This document shows, in pieces, positions 5,764 to 12,440 of a stretch of DNA of 12,440 nt. Each line of letters starts with the position of its first letter. Position 1 is the first letter of the stretch. The position numbers and the translations under genes are program-made. Below the pieces are notes generated by a model. That model made no database searches. It saw only the letters and a list, made by a program, of their open reading frames with translations, and had not been told where the DNA came from. The DNA comes from Anaerolineae bacterium (GTDB lineage: Bacteria; Chloroflexota; Anaerolineae; B4-G1), in NCBI GenBank assembly GCA_030612585.1, contig JAUWNP010000128.1, forward strand, positions 1-12,440, read 5' to 3'.

Positions 5764-6192
5764 TCAGCCTTCTTTGGAGAAGGCACAGGCGGGGCAATAG
5801 CCACGAAAAATCACACGGCGGTCCACCACTCGAAACCCGTGAGTGCGCTCAGGCGAGAGCGTCAGCGCTTCACAATCGTATGGTACGTCCTCTATACGTC
5901 CGCATCCTAGACAGATCAGATGAGCGTGGTCTGTCGTCTTGATGTCGTAGTGCCGCTCTTTCAGCCCCAGGTCCAGCCCCTTCAGCACACCTATCCCCAC
6001 CAACTCGCGCAGCGTGTTGTAGACCGTGGCCTGCGATATGTCGGGCATCACGCCCCGCACGCGCGTAAGAATCTGCTCGGCGGTAGGATGTGTACAATTC
6101 TCCAGCAAAACCTGGATGATGGCTCGACGTTGGGGCGTCAGCCGGCGGCCGTGTGCTCTCAGTTGCGCGCAAAGACGATCTACGGAGATCAT
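5764..6192 (-). CDS. perR: Fur-family repressor, PerR-like
   Basis: A 142-residue Fur-family regulator: winged-helix DNA-binding domain (about 1-80, with TPQRRAIIQVL and the recognition helix in SQATVYNTLREL) and dimerisation domain. Structural zinc cysteines are C94-x2-C97 and C133-x2-C136. The regulatory-site residues H35, D83, H89, H91 and D102 match B. subtilis PerR H37, D85, H91, H93 and D104 with a constant offset of two. Asp rather than Glu at the second favours peroxide sensing over plain iron sensing. The start ATG 6192 begins the conserved sequence; the open frame upstream overlaps the promoter. It is first in the oxidative-stress operon behind a consensus promoter with a PerR-box-like site, so autoregulation and control of the downstream genes are likely. 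The ribosome binding site is weak. Confidence 0.9.
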   Translation of the reverse strand: MISVDRLCAQLRAHGRRLTPQRRAIIQVLLENCTHPTAEQILTRVRGVMPDISQATVYNTLRELVGIGVLKGLDLGLKERHYDIKTTDHAHLICLGCGRIEDVPYDCEALTLSPERTHGFRVVDRRVIFRGYCPACAFSKEG

Positions 6193-6217
6193 AGGATTAT
6201 TTGTACCGTTTCTTAAC

Positions 6218-6232
6218 TTAGAGCCATTATAA
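6218..6232 (-). promoter_or_regulatory. Candidate PerR operator over the -10 region
   Basis: TTATAAT-G-GCTCTAA fits the PerR box TTATAAT-N-ATTATAA at 11 of 14 positions. The left half is perfect and overlaps the -10 hexamer, so binding would block RNA polymerase. Location upstream of perR itself fits autoregulation. Confidence 0.45.
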
Positions 6233-6254
6233 CATACTTGAGGTTGCCTGTCAA
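6226..6254 (-). promoter_or_regulatory. Consensus sigma-70-type promoter of the perR operon
   Basis: TTGACA (6249-6254), a 17-base spacer and TATAAT (6226-6231) form a perfect consensus promoter reading toward perR. Predicted start is about 6219, giving a leader of roughly 27 bases. Such a strong promoter suits a repressed, inducible operon. Confidence 0.85.
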
Positions 6255-6297
6255 GCACGCAAGCGCCCACTCCAGCGCACTGCTCTTCACGATATTC

Positions 6298-6702
6298 CTA
6301 TTGCTTTGACGTTGATCCTTGGCCATCGGTACTGCTCAGCGCCTCCTGCACGACCCGCCGGATATCGGTAACCTTCAAAGGCTTCTCCAGGCATTCATAA
6401 ACCGACAGCCAGGCCGCCTCAGCCTCCACTTTGTGGCAGCCATAGGCTGTTATCCAGATCACCGCTGTATCGGAACTCAAAGCCCTGATCTTCTCCGTAA
6501 GCTCCACACCGTCCAGGCCTGGCATTCTCAGGTCGGTAATAACCAGGTCGAAATATCTCGCACGGATCTTATACAGGGCTTCGCGGCCATTCCGGGCAGT
6601 CGCGATTTCACATCCATTACCCAGCCCCGTCAATATACGGCCTAAGACGAAGAGCACCCGCTCGTCGTCGTCAACGACCAGTATGTGCTTACATACATCC
6701 AT
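6298..6702 (-). CDS. Single-domain response regulator (receiver only)
   Basis: A 134-residue CheY-like receiver with acidic pocket D11-D12-D13, phospho-acceptor D57 (ITDLRMPG), switch T85 (WITAYG) and K107 (LEKP). No output domain follows; the tail after about 122 is Ser/Gln-rich and short. It may relay phosphate, act by protein contact or serve as a phosphate sink. ATG 6702 lies 12 bases from GAGGAG (6715-6720), a rather long spacing. It is separated from the response regulator and kinase upstream by a terminator, so it probably has its own promoter. A poor candidate is TTGACC (6775-6780) with AATAGA (6753-6758). Its stop is 44 bp from the perR promoter. Its partner kinase cannot be told from sequence. 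Confidence 0.93.
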   Translation of the reverse strand: MDVCKHILVVDDDERVLFVLGRILTGLGNGCEIATARNGREALYKIRARYFDLVITDLRMPGLDGVELTEKIRALSSDTAVIWITAYGCHKVEAEAAWLSVYECLEKPLKVTDIRRVVQEALSSTDGQGSTSKQ

Positions 6703-6822
6703 TCTTGTTGGGCACTCCTCTTGAGATCGAGATCACAACAAAAGCACTTTGCTCTATTCATTGTCTAACAGCGTGGTCAACGCTCGCCCCACCAGAGGTC
6801 CTGGACAACTACTATCCTAACA

Positions 6823-6863
6823 CAAAAAGCAGTCTCAGACCGATGAACTCGGTTGGGACTGCT
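6823..6863 (-). terminator. Rho-independent terminator of the kinase/response-regulator operon
   Basis: On the minus strand AGCAGTC (6857-6863) pairs with GACTGCT (6828-6834). Inside an internal loop, ACCGA pairs with TCGGT around loop GTTCA. The stem is followed directly by TTTTTGTG. It lies about 57 bp beyond the response-regulator stop. The remaining gap up to 6702 shows no gene. Confidence 0.85.
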
Positions 6864-6919
6864 GTTGAGATTAGTGCAAGAACGTTGGAATTTGGTTGGC
6901 GCTGTACTGAGGCTGGTCG

Positions 6920-7639
6920 CTACTCCTTGAACTTGTACCCCACGCCGCGCACAGTCACAATGTGGCGGGGATTGGAGGTATCAGGTTCGACCTGGCGCCG
7001 CAGACGGTGGATGTACCACTTGATGATCTGCCGGGCCTCGTGCGGATATTCGGGCTCGTAATCCCGTACCACCTGCACCAACTCCCGTGGGGGGACTACC
7101 CGGGGAGCATTCTGCATCAGATGAACCAATAGTTTGAACTCTTGAGGCGTCAATTCCAGTGGTCGTCCGTCCAAAGTTGCAGTGTGTTGCTCCAGGTCAG
7201 CGAAAAAGCCGCCACGCTGCACGATACGCAATTTCCTGCCCTCCTCTTGGGATTGAGCCAGCGCCTTTCGCCGCTCCAGCGCTTCCCGTACGGCCTGCCG
7301 TACCTTGGCCGGCTTGGCCGGCTTGAGCAGATAATCGTCTACCCCCTCGCGGATGGCGGCTATGGCCGACTCCAGCGAGCCGTGAGCGGTCAAGATGACG
7401 ACGGCCATCCCGGGCCAGCGCCACCGTGCCGCTTCCAGCACTCGCAGGCCGTCTATGCGGCCGCCCAGATTCAGGTCCACTACCGCAACGTCAAAAGAGG
7501 TCTCCCGCAGCAAATCCAGTGCCTCCTCGCCACTGGACGCCGTCACCACGACGTGTCCAACTCGTCGCAACGTTTCCCCCAGAGTGAGGCGAATCCTCTC
7601 CTCGTCATCCACCACCAGAGTACGGATCGCTTCCGTCAT
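6920..7639 (-). CDS. OmpR/PhoB-family response regulator
   Basis: A 239-residue transcription factor. The receiver domain (about 5-122) has D11-D12, phospho-acceptor D55 (VVDLNLGG), T84 (ILTAHG) and K106 (LLKP). The winged-helix output domain (about 145-239) shows LTPQEFKLLVHL, a recognition-helix region IIKWYIHRLRRQVE and the terminal VRGVGYKF hairpin. Start ATG 7639 is supported by AGGAGGG (7646-7652) six bases upstream; the frame extends upstream without homology. It follows the histidine kinase by 77 bp on the same strand and is its likely partner. Targets are unknown, but the divergent NifX/DsrEFH operon beyond the kinase is a natural candidate. Confidence 0.95.
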   Translation of the reverse strand: MTEAIRTLVVDDEERIRLTLGETLRRVGHVVVTASSGEEALDLLRETSFDVAVVDLNLGGRIDGLRVLEAARWRWPGMAVVILTAHGSLESAIAAIREGVDDYLLKPAKPAKVRQAVREALERRKALAQSQEEGRKLRIVQRGGFFADLEQHTATLDGRPLELTPQEFKLLVHLMQNAPRVVPPRELVQVVRDYEPEYPHEARQIIKWYIHRLRRQVEPDTSNPRHIVTVRGVGYKFKE

Positions 7640-7716
7640 CAACCACCCTCCTATCCCTGTTCTGCTAGCGCAGGCTCGCTCACGATCTTCACAGAGCGGC
7701 CTTCGGTCAACCTCAT

Positions 7717-10392
7717 TCACGCCGGCAACCACACCTTGAACGTGGCTCCCTCTCCCACCTGGCTTTCCGCCTCGACGTGTCCTCCGTGTTCCTCGACAAT
7801 GTTGCGGGTGATATACAACCCCAATCCCAACCCCTCGGGCTTGGTAGTGTAAAAGGGATCGAAAACGCGGGATATGGTGTTTGGGGCGATGCCTCTTCCG
7901 CTATCGGCGAACGAGATGTACACCCCCGACGGGTCACTGGTGTGGCTCGTGCCCACCTGCAAGCGGCCGCCCTCAGGCATGGCCTCTACAGCGTTGAGCA
8001 CCAGGTTCAGAAGCACCTGTTGCATCCGATCGGGCACCAGCATGAGCGGAGGCAGATCGTCTGCCACCTCCCAATTCACCTCTACCTGGTACTTTTGGCA
8101 CTGCTTCTTGGTCAGCATCAGCACTTGTTCCAATAGTGCGTTCACGTCAGTGGGCTTCCTCTCCTCCGGCTTCGATGGTCGGGTCAGGTCGCGTAACTGT
8201 GTTACGATACCGGCTGCACGTTCCAACTCCTCAGTGGCTATTTGAAGGAACTCGCCCGCGCCCTCCCCTTCGGCCAGCGACTCCTCGGCCAGGCCCAGGC
8301 AACCAATGACCGACTGCAGGGGATTGTTGATCTCGTGGGCCAACGAAGCGGCCAGTCTGCCTGTGACGGCCAGCTTTTCCGACTGAATCAGGGCCTGCTG
8401 GATCTGTTTCTGCTCCGTGATGTCCTCCACCATGACGATGGCGTACTGGGACCTGCCCCTGGCTTTCTGGACAAGCGAAACCGTCAGGTTGCACCACCGC
8501 AACTGACCGTCCTTCCGAACATAGCGCCTCTTCACCTTGTACTTGTCATCGTCACATCTCCCTGCCATTAACTCTCCATAGAGTTTCGTGTCAGCCGCGG
8601 CATCGTCTGGATGGGTAATCTCCATCAAGGACATGCCGCGAAGATCCTCAGCCCTGTACCTCAGTATCTCCTGGAGCGCCGGATTGCTCTCCACCAATCG
8701 GCCCTCCATATCCACAAGCGCCATACCAAGACCGGCTCCCTCGAAAATCGCCCGAATTCGCGCCTCGCTGGCCCGCAGTGCAACGGTACGCCTGGCTACT
8801 TCCTTTTCCAACTCATCGGCGTGGCGCTGTACCTGTTGGTGCAGGCGGGCATGATGGATACCAATCGCCAGCTCGTCGGCCACCTCACGAGCAATTTCCG
8901 CCTGTTCGGAAGCCACGTCGCCAGGGCTTGCCATTCCCAGGTTGAGGGAGCCAATTGGTTTCCCGTGGGAAACGATGGGTACGTTGACGTAGGCGCGCAC
9001 TCCCTCGGCCTGCAGGGCTTCCATCAACGGTGACGACGGCGAGAGCGCCAGGATGTCCTCTACCACGTGAATCTGGCCCTGTTCAAGTCCTTCGACAAAC
9101 CAGGCCCACTCCAGCGAACCGCGCCATCCTTTTCCTAACCGGGATTCGCCGTCGGCGTGGGCGGCGAGCAGTGACATCTCGCTCGCCTCAAAGTCAAATA
9201 CCATGACGCTGGCCCGCAGGCAAGGCACCAGTTGCCGCAAGTGGCACAGGGCGGCCTGGGCAATCTCCTCCTCCGAGTGGGTAGCCACGATGGCCTGGTC
9301 AATCTCGTGCAGGGCTTGCAGTCGGTCGGCATACCGGCGCAGCGCTTCCCGCGACCGCTCACGTTGGGTCACATCCAGCAAAGACAGCACCAGGCCTTCG
9401 ACCCGACCATCCCCATCCTTCACCGGCATCAGGGTCCAATCCCAGTAGGTGATCCCTAATTCAGGCCGGTCGGGGTACACGAACGGCTTGGCGTGGAAGG
9501 TAACTGGTCTGCCTGTCCCGCTCACTTCCTCGAAAATCGCCTGGTTCTCGGCGTGGGGAAACAATGCGAAGTGATTGCGACCGATCAGTTCTTTCTCACT
9601 ATAGCCTGAGCCCCGAGCATAGGCGGAGTTGACTCTGACAAAGTTGAATTGAGGGTCAAGGTAAGCCAAGTGGGCCTGGGTGTTTTCCATGATAGCCTGG
9701 AGCGTGTACCGTTCTCTCTCCAGAACTCTGGCCAGCTCTTCTATTTGCTGCCGGTCTTGCTGGACTCGAGTCAGTAGCCGTCCCCGTTCTTCTTCCGCCC
9801 GCTTGCGCTCGGTGATGTCCCGGACAATGCCGAGCATGCGGATCGCCTCACCGTGCTCATCCCGGAAGACAGCGCCTGTCTCCGAAATCCAACGGGCCGT
9901 GCCGTCCGGCCATACGATGCGATGTTCGATGCCATAGTCCTCCCCTGCTTCCACGCAAGCGTTGACCGAATCAATGACGTGCTGGCGATCCTCAGGATGG
10001 ATACAGTCGAGAAACGCCTCGTAGGTTGCGTCAAATTCTCCGCGACCAAACCCAAATATAGGTTCGATCATGTCGGACCAGCAGAGGTCACCGGTCCGGA
10101 TGTCCCAATCCCAACTGCCGATGTTGGCTGCTTGCTGAGACAGTGCATACCGCTCCTCGCTACGCTTCAGCGCCGCCTCTACCCGCTTGCGTTCAATGAT
10201 GTCGTGATTGACAGCGTTTGTAGCAATCTGGTCACCTTCTTTCTCCAGGACAGTGATGACGTCTGAAGTGTTTTCGACGAGTGATCGAAACTGTTCTTCG
10301 CCAGGCGGTGAGATTGGCTTCGGTCTGCTATGCTCAGCGGTGTTCCCCTTTGACTCTTCCCGCCAGTTCTTCGTTGACATCTTCGTTGGCAT
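7717..10392 (-). CDS. Soluble PAS/GAF hybrid-sensor histidine kinase
   Basis: An 891-residue kinase without membrane segments, so cytoplasmic. Domain order: a shortened PAS remnant (about 33-70), PAS with PAC end (77-198, ending VRDITERKR), coiled coil (about 198-230), PAS (about 231-345), GAF (about 365-515), coiled coil (515-540), PAS (about 541-662, ending VEDITEQK), HisKA with phospho-acceptor H686 in SLAHEINNPLQS, and HATPase_c with N800, the D830-SGRG box and GLGLGL (854-859). ATG 10392 has GGGAGG five bases upstream. The ligand or signal cannot be read from sequence; PAS domains could hold heme, flavin or nothing. The first PAS goes from RSLVENTSDVITVLEKEGDQ straight to NHDIIERKR, lacking most of its core. 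The response regulator follows 77 bp downstream. Confidence 0.95.
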   Translation of the reverse strand: MPTKMSTKNWREESKGNTAEHSRPKPISPPGEEQFRSLVENTSDVITVLEKEGDQIATNAVNHDIIERKRVEAALKRSEERYALSQQAANIGSWDWDIRTGDLCWSDMIEPIFGFGRGEFDATYEAFLDCIHPEDRQHVIDSVNACVEAGEDYGIEHRIVWPDGTARWISETGAVFRDEHGEAIRMLGIVRDITERKRAEEERGRLLTRVQQDRQQIEELARVLERERYTLQAIMENTQAHLAYLDPQFNFVRVNSAYARGSGYSEKELIGRNHFALFPHAENQAIFEEVSGTGRPVTFHAKPFVYPDRPELGITYWDWTLMPVKDGDGRVEGLVLSLLDVTQRERSREALRRYADRLQALHEIDQAIVATHSEEEIAQAALCHLRQLVPCLRASVMVFDFEASEMSLLAAHADGESRLGKGWRGSLEWAWFVEGLEQGQIHVVEDILALSPSSPLMEALQAEGVRAYVNVPIVSHGKPIGSLNLGMASPGDVASEQAEIAREVADELAIGIHHARLHQQVQRHADELEKEVARRTVALRASEARIRAIFEGAGLGMALVDMEGRLVESNPALQEILRYRAEDLRGMSLMEITHPDDAAADTKLYGELMAGRCDDDKYKVKRRYVRKDGQLRWCNLTVSLVQKARGRSQYAIVMVEDITEQKQIQQALIQSEKLAVTGRLAASLAHEINNPLQSVIGCLGLAEESLAEGEGAGEFLQIATEELERAAGIVTQLRDLTRPSKPEERKPTDVNALLEQVLMLTKKQCQKYQVEVNWEVADDLPPLMLVPDRMQQVLLNLVLNAVEAMPEGGRLQVGTSHTSDPSGVYISFADSGRGIAPNTISRVFDPFYTTKPEGLGLGLYITRNIVEEHGGHVEAESQVGEGATFKVWLPA

Positions 10393-10427
10393 TGAAACCT
10401 CCCTATGCGTGACAAACCACTTGTGCT

Positions 10428-10456
10428 ATTTTACCTCATCCTGGTCGCAGACGCAA
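10428..10456 (-). promoter_or_regulatory. Possible promoter of the histidine kinase operon
   Basis: TTGCGT (10451-10456), a 17-base spacer and TAAAAT (10428-10433) lie 35 bp before the kinase start. The -35 is a weak match. Confidence 0.4.
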
Positions 10457-10528
10457 TAGCACCTCATCTGGAGATTATCTATGCGTTATGGGCGACGCTC
10501 CATCTCAACAAAGTAGGCGAGCAGTTGC

Positions 10529-10557
10529 TTGCACTCCAATATGGTTTATGGTATAAT
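10529..10557 (+). promoter_or_regulatory. Promoter of the NifX/DsrEFH operon
   Basis: TATAAT (10552-10557) is preceded by TG at 10549-10550, an extended -10. A weak -35 TTGCAC (10529-10534) is 17 bases upstream. The leader to the first gene is about 100 bases, AT-rich, and contains the inverted repeat TATATT / AATATA (10569-10590) just past the start site, a possible operator. Apart from the two promoters the 274-bp divergent gap holds no gene. Confidence 0.62.
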
Positions 10558-10666
10558 GTATGTGTTGCTATATTTATATATTGGAATATACACCACTTGT
10601 TATCTGCAGAGGGAAAGGCCGTTAGAGAGAGCACCCATCGGTAAGTCGAACAAAGGGGGCTGAAAG

Positions 10667-11398
10667 ATGAAAGTAGCCGTTGCATCTATGGGAACTGTGC
10701 CAGAGGCGTGGGTGGGCACACGGTTCGGTATGTGTTCCCAGTTCCTGGTCTTTGACCTGGACACGATGGAATACGTGGTCATTAGCGTCCCACCCCACCC
10801 GGAGATCCCGGAGCGGGTGAGCCTGGCGGCGATCCGGGCCGTCGCCAAGCAGGACGTGTCCGCCGTCATCACAGGACACATCAAGGACATCTGCCGCCAG
10901 ACTCTGCTGAATCTGGGCATCGAGGTCATTGACGGCGTGGAGAGCATGACGGTGCGCGAAGCCATCGAGCATTACAAAGCCACCGGTCTGCAAACACTCG
11001 CATCGCGCCAAGGATTGCCCACCCGCATTGCCGTCGTCTCTCACGGCGAGGGACTGGAAGCACCCGTGGAACTCCGCTTCGGCGTCTGCGCTTCGTTCAT
11101 CGTCGTAGACCCGACGACGATGGAATGGGAGATCGTCCGGGTGGAGCCGGATGGGCCGGAGAAGGAAGTGAACCTGAACCTCATTCGTGCTATGGCCCGC
11201 AGTGGCACTGGAGTTGTCATCACTCCTCAGATCCACCCCGAATGTTGTATGGCCCTGCGAGCCCTGGCGATCGCGGTGTACCTCACCCCCGAGGGGATCA
11301 CCGTCCGCGAGGCCATTGAGCGCTACGAGCGGGGGGAATTGAAGCCATCACTCGCCACACCGTTTGCGAACCCGCAATCAGTAGGAGGCAAAGCATGA
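10667..11398 (+). CDS. Two-domain NifX/NifB-like protein (dinitrogenase iron-molybdenum cofactor biosynthesis family)
   Basis: A 243-residue protein made of two tandem Nitro_FeMo-Co domains (about 1-105 and 119-225). Each begins with a beta strand (VAVASMG, IAVVSHG), then a RFG-x-C motif (C23, C141), a xxITxxI loop with cysteine (C76; C193-C194), and ends TVREAIE-Y. Members bind iron-sulfur or FeMo precursors or act in metal and sulfur trafficking. With no nif genes in view, a nitrogenase role is unlikely. ATG 10667 follows AAAGGGGG. Its TGA overlaps the ATG of the next gene (ATGA, 11395-11398), so it is translationally coupled to the DsrE homologue. This suggests joint work on sulfur or Fe-S transfer. 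The internal duplication is clear, though the two halves have diverged. Confidence 0.88.
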   Translation: MKVAVASMGTVPEAWVGTRFGMCSQFLVFDLDTMEYVVISVPPHPEIPERVSLAAIRAVAKQDVSAVITGHIKDICRQTLLNLGIEVIDGVESMTVREAIEHYKATGLQTLASRQGLPTRIAVVSHGEGLEAPVELRFGVCASFIVVDPTTMEWEIVRVEPDGPEKEVNLNLIRAMARSGTGVVITPQIHPECCMALRALAIAVYLTPEGITVREAIERYERGELKPSLATPFANPQSVGGKA

Positions 11399-11748
11399 AG
11401 ATAGGAATACTGGTACTGGAGGGGCCATATCAGCACCAGGCCGCCGACACAGCCTACCACTTTGTCCAGGCCGCACTGGCACGTGGGCACGAGATCACCG
11501 GTATCTTTCTGTACACCGATGGCGTGAACAACGCCAACGGGTACATCAAACCACCGGGCGAGCGCAACATCGCCGAGCGCTTCAGCGAACTGGCCGCACA
11601 GGGCATTGACGTGGTGGCCTGCACCGCCTGCGCCCGTTTTCGAGGCTTCCGGCGCGATATGGTGGCGGAGAACATCCGACTTGCGGGGTTGGGCGCGCTC
11701 ACCGACTACCTGAGAGGTGCCGACCGCTTTGTAACCTTTGGGGATTAG
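11395..11748 (+). CDS. tusD: DsrE/TusD-like sulfurtransferase subunit
   Basis: A 117-residue DsrE-family protein beginning MKIGILVLEGPY with a Rossmann-like fold. The active-site segment is VVAC76-TAC79-ARFRGF; C76 aligns with the persulfide-carrying Cys of E. coli TusD (CVAAALRRG), and C79 is an extra cysteine. In TusBCD or DsrEFH hexamers this subunit accepts sulfur from TusA/DsrC-type carriers for tRNA 2-thiolation or sulfur oxidation. AGGAGG before the ATG lies inside the end of the NifX-like gene. The following gene's ribosome site overlaps its stop. Whether this set acts in tRNA thiolation, sulfur metabolism or cofactor assembly cannot be settled from the window. Confidence 0.88.
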   Translation: MKIGILVLEGPYQHQAADTAYHFVQAALARGHEITGIFLYTDGVNNANGYIKPPGERNIAERFSELAAQGIDVVACTACARFRGFRRDMVAENIRLAGLGALTDYLRGADRFVTFGD

Positions 11749-11757
11749 GAGGAACAG

Positions 11758-12117
11758 ATGGGTAACACAGTCGCCGTACTGATGCGCAAGGCCCCGTATG
11801 GCTCGGTCTACACCGCCGAGGGCTTTCGCTCGATTATGGGCATCGGCGTATTCGAAATGGACATCAACGTCCTCTTCGTAGACGACGGTGTCTACGCGCT
11901 GACCAAAGGCCAGAACCCGGCCGGGCTGGACATGAAACCGCTGGGCGAGGCCTTCCCGATGCTGCCTGACTTTGGCGTGACCAAATTCTACGTCCACGAT
12001 CAATCGTTGAGCGAGCGTGGACTGACACCGGATGATCTGGTGATGGACGTAGAGATCGTGGACGATGCAGGTGCAGCCCGCGTGCTCGAGTCGTCCGGGA
12101 TCGTGCTACCTTTCTGA
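11758..12117 (+). CDS. tusC: DsrF/TusC-like sulfur relay protein
   Basis: A 119-residue DsrE-superfamily protein of the DsrF/TusC type: N-terminal strand TVAVLMRKAPYGSVYTAEGFR, followed by FEMDINVLFVDDGVYALTKGQNP, matching the xAYGTxxAREG and FVDDGV patterns of the family. There is no cysteine, consistent with a structural subunit of the DsrEFH/TusBCD complex. AGGAGGA overlapping the preceding stop codon, with the ATG nine bases beyond it, indicates coupled translation. Function is expected only in complex with its two neighbours. Confidence 0.9.
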   Translation: MGNTVAVLMRKAPYGSVYTAEGFRSIMGIGVFEMDINVLFVDDGVYALTKGQNPAGLDMKPLGEAFPMLPDFGVTKFYVHDQSLSERGLTPDDLVMDVEIVDDAGAARVLESSGIVLPF

Positions 12118-12136
12118 GATAGGGAGAGGACATAAG

Positions 12137-12430
12137 ATGTTGTACACGGTCAACAAATCACCCCTGATGTTCGGCAACCTGAAATCTGTGTTGAGGCTCG
12201 CGCCAGGCGGAGAGCCGATACTGCTATACGAAGATGGCGTATACGCAGCCGCCCAGGGAACCGCGAGCGAGAACCTGATCCAGCAGGCATTGAACCAGCA
12301 CCCCGTCTACGCCTTGCAGGCCGACCTGCAGGCACGTGGTCTCGCTTCCCTGGTTGACGGCATCCAGGTTATAGATTACGAGGGTTTCGTGGAACTGGTA
12401 GAACAGCACCACGTGGTGCCGTGGCTCTGA
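12137..12430 (+). CDS. tusB: DsrH/TusB-like sulfur relay protein
   Basis: A 97-residue protein starting MLYTVNKSPLMFGNLKSVLRL and continuing ILLYEDGVYAA and VYALQADLQARGL, closely following the E. coli TusB pattern (MLHTLHRSP, LLLQDGV, VYALNEDLIARGL). It has no cysteine, unlike the DsrH of oxidative sulfur bacteria, which carries one. This favours a TusB-like or atypical role over classical reverse-Dsr sulfur oxidation. ATG 12137 has GGGAGAGGA upstream and is chosen over an open extension beginning inside the preceding gene. It completes the EFH trio; the operon may continue past the window. Confidence 0.9.
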   Translation: MLYTVNKSPLMFGNLKSVLRLAPGGEPILLYEDGVYAAAQGTASENLIQQALNQHPVYALQADLQARGLASLVDGIQVIDYEGFVELVEQHHVVPWL

Positions 12431-12440
12431 GTCAAACAAG

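Noticed and set aside
5710..5766. The perR TGA could be a second selenocysteine codon, giving a PerR-rubredoxin fusion.
   Set aside because: PerR is complete at its normal length with both CxxC pairs before the TGA. The following hairpin lacks a GU apical loop at the right distance, and the extension is only a rubredoxin fragment missing its first metal site.
6753..6780. Promoter for the receiver-only protein (TTGACC, 16 bases, AATAGA).
   Set aside because: The -10 matches only three of six positions, so it is too weak to annotate although a promoter is expected here after the terminator.

Overview
The window is about 12.4 kb of moderately GC-rich bacterial DNA. It is densely coded, with a few short dispersed repeats in the gaps. 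Gene content points to an anaerobe or microaerophile that detoxifies oxygen and peroxide reductively: two rubrerythrins, a flavodiiron oxygen reductase, rubredoxin, an NADH:rubredoxin-type reductase and a PerR-like regulator. The short-repeat style and the PAS/GAF two-component genes resemble Chloroflexota (Anaerolineae-like) genomes. That placement is inference; no marker gene is present.

Region 1 (6254 down to 1, all minus strand) is an oxidative-stress operon. It starts at a perfect TTGACA-N17-TATAAT promoter with a PerR-box-like site. The order is perR, a 3' rubredoxin fragment, a small DUF1858 redox-disulfide protein, rubredoxin, flavodiiron protein (FprA/ROO), FAD/NAD(P) oxidoreductase, rubrerythrin, a frameshifted flavodoxin, peroxiredoxin, a second rubrerythrin and a partial PfpI/DJ-1 protein. 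Expected electron flow is NAD(P)H to the FAD reductase, then rubredoxin, then FprA (O2 to water) and the rubrerythrins (H2O2 to water).

The standout is the peroxiredoxin (926-1516). It reads through an in-frame TGA placed exactly at the peroxidatic cysteine, with a bacterial SECIS-like hairpin just downstream, so it is very probably a selenoprotein. The position of the usual resolving cysteine is Met. A conventional ORF call would lose its first 49 residues.

Region 2 (10456 down to 6298, minus strand) holds signalling genes: a soluble 891-residue PAS/GAF histidine kinase, an OmpR/PhoB-type response regulator, a rho-independent terminator, then a stand-alone receiver protein.

Region 3 (10529 to 12430, plus strand) is divergent from the kinase. 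It carries a two-domain NifX/NifB-like (Nitro_FeMo-Co) protein translationally coupled to a DsrE/TusD, DsrF/TusC, DsrH/TusB sulfur-relay set.

Several short repeat families occur in region 1: a heptamer tandem array, a decamer array, a ~70-bp imperfect palindrome, and two 24-bp in-frame insertions inside the oxidoreductase gene. No tRNA, rRNA, CRISPR, transposase or origin was seen.
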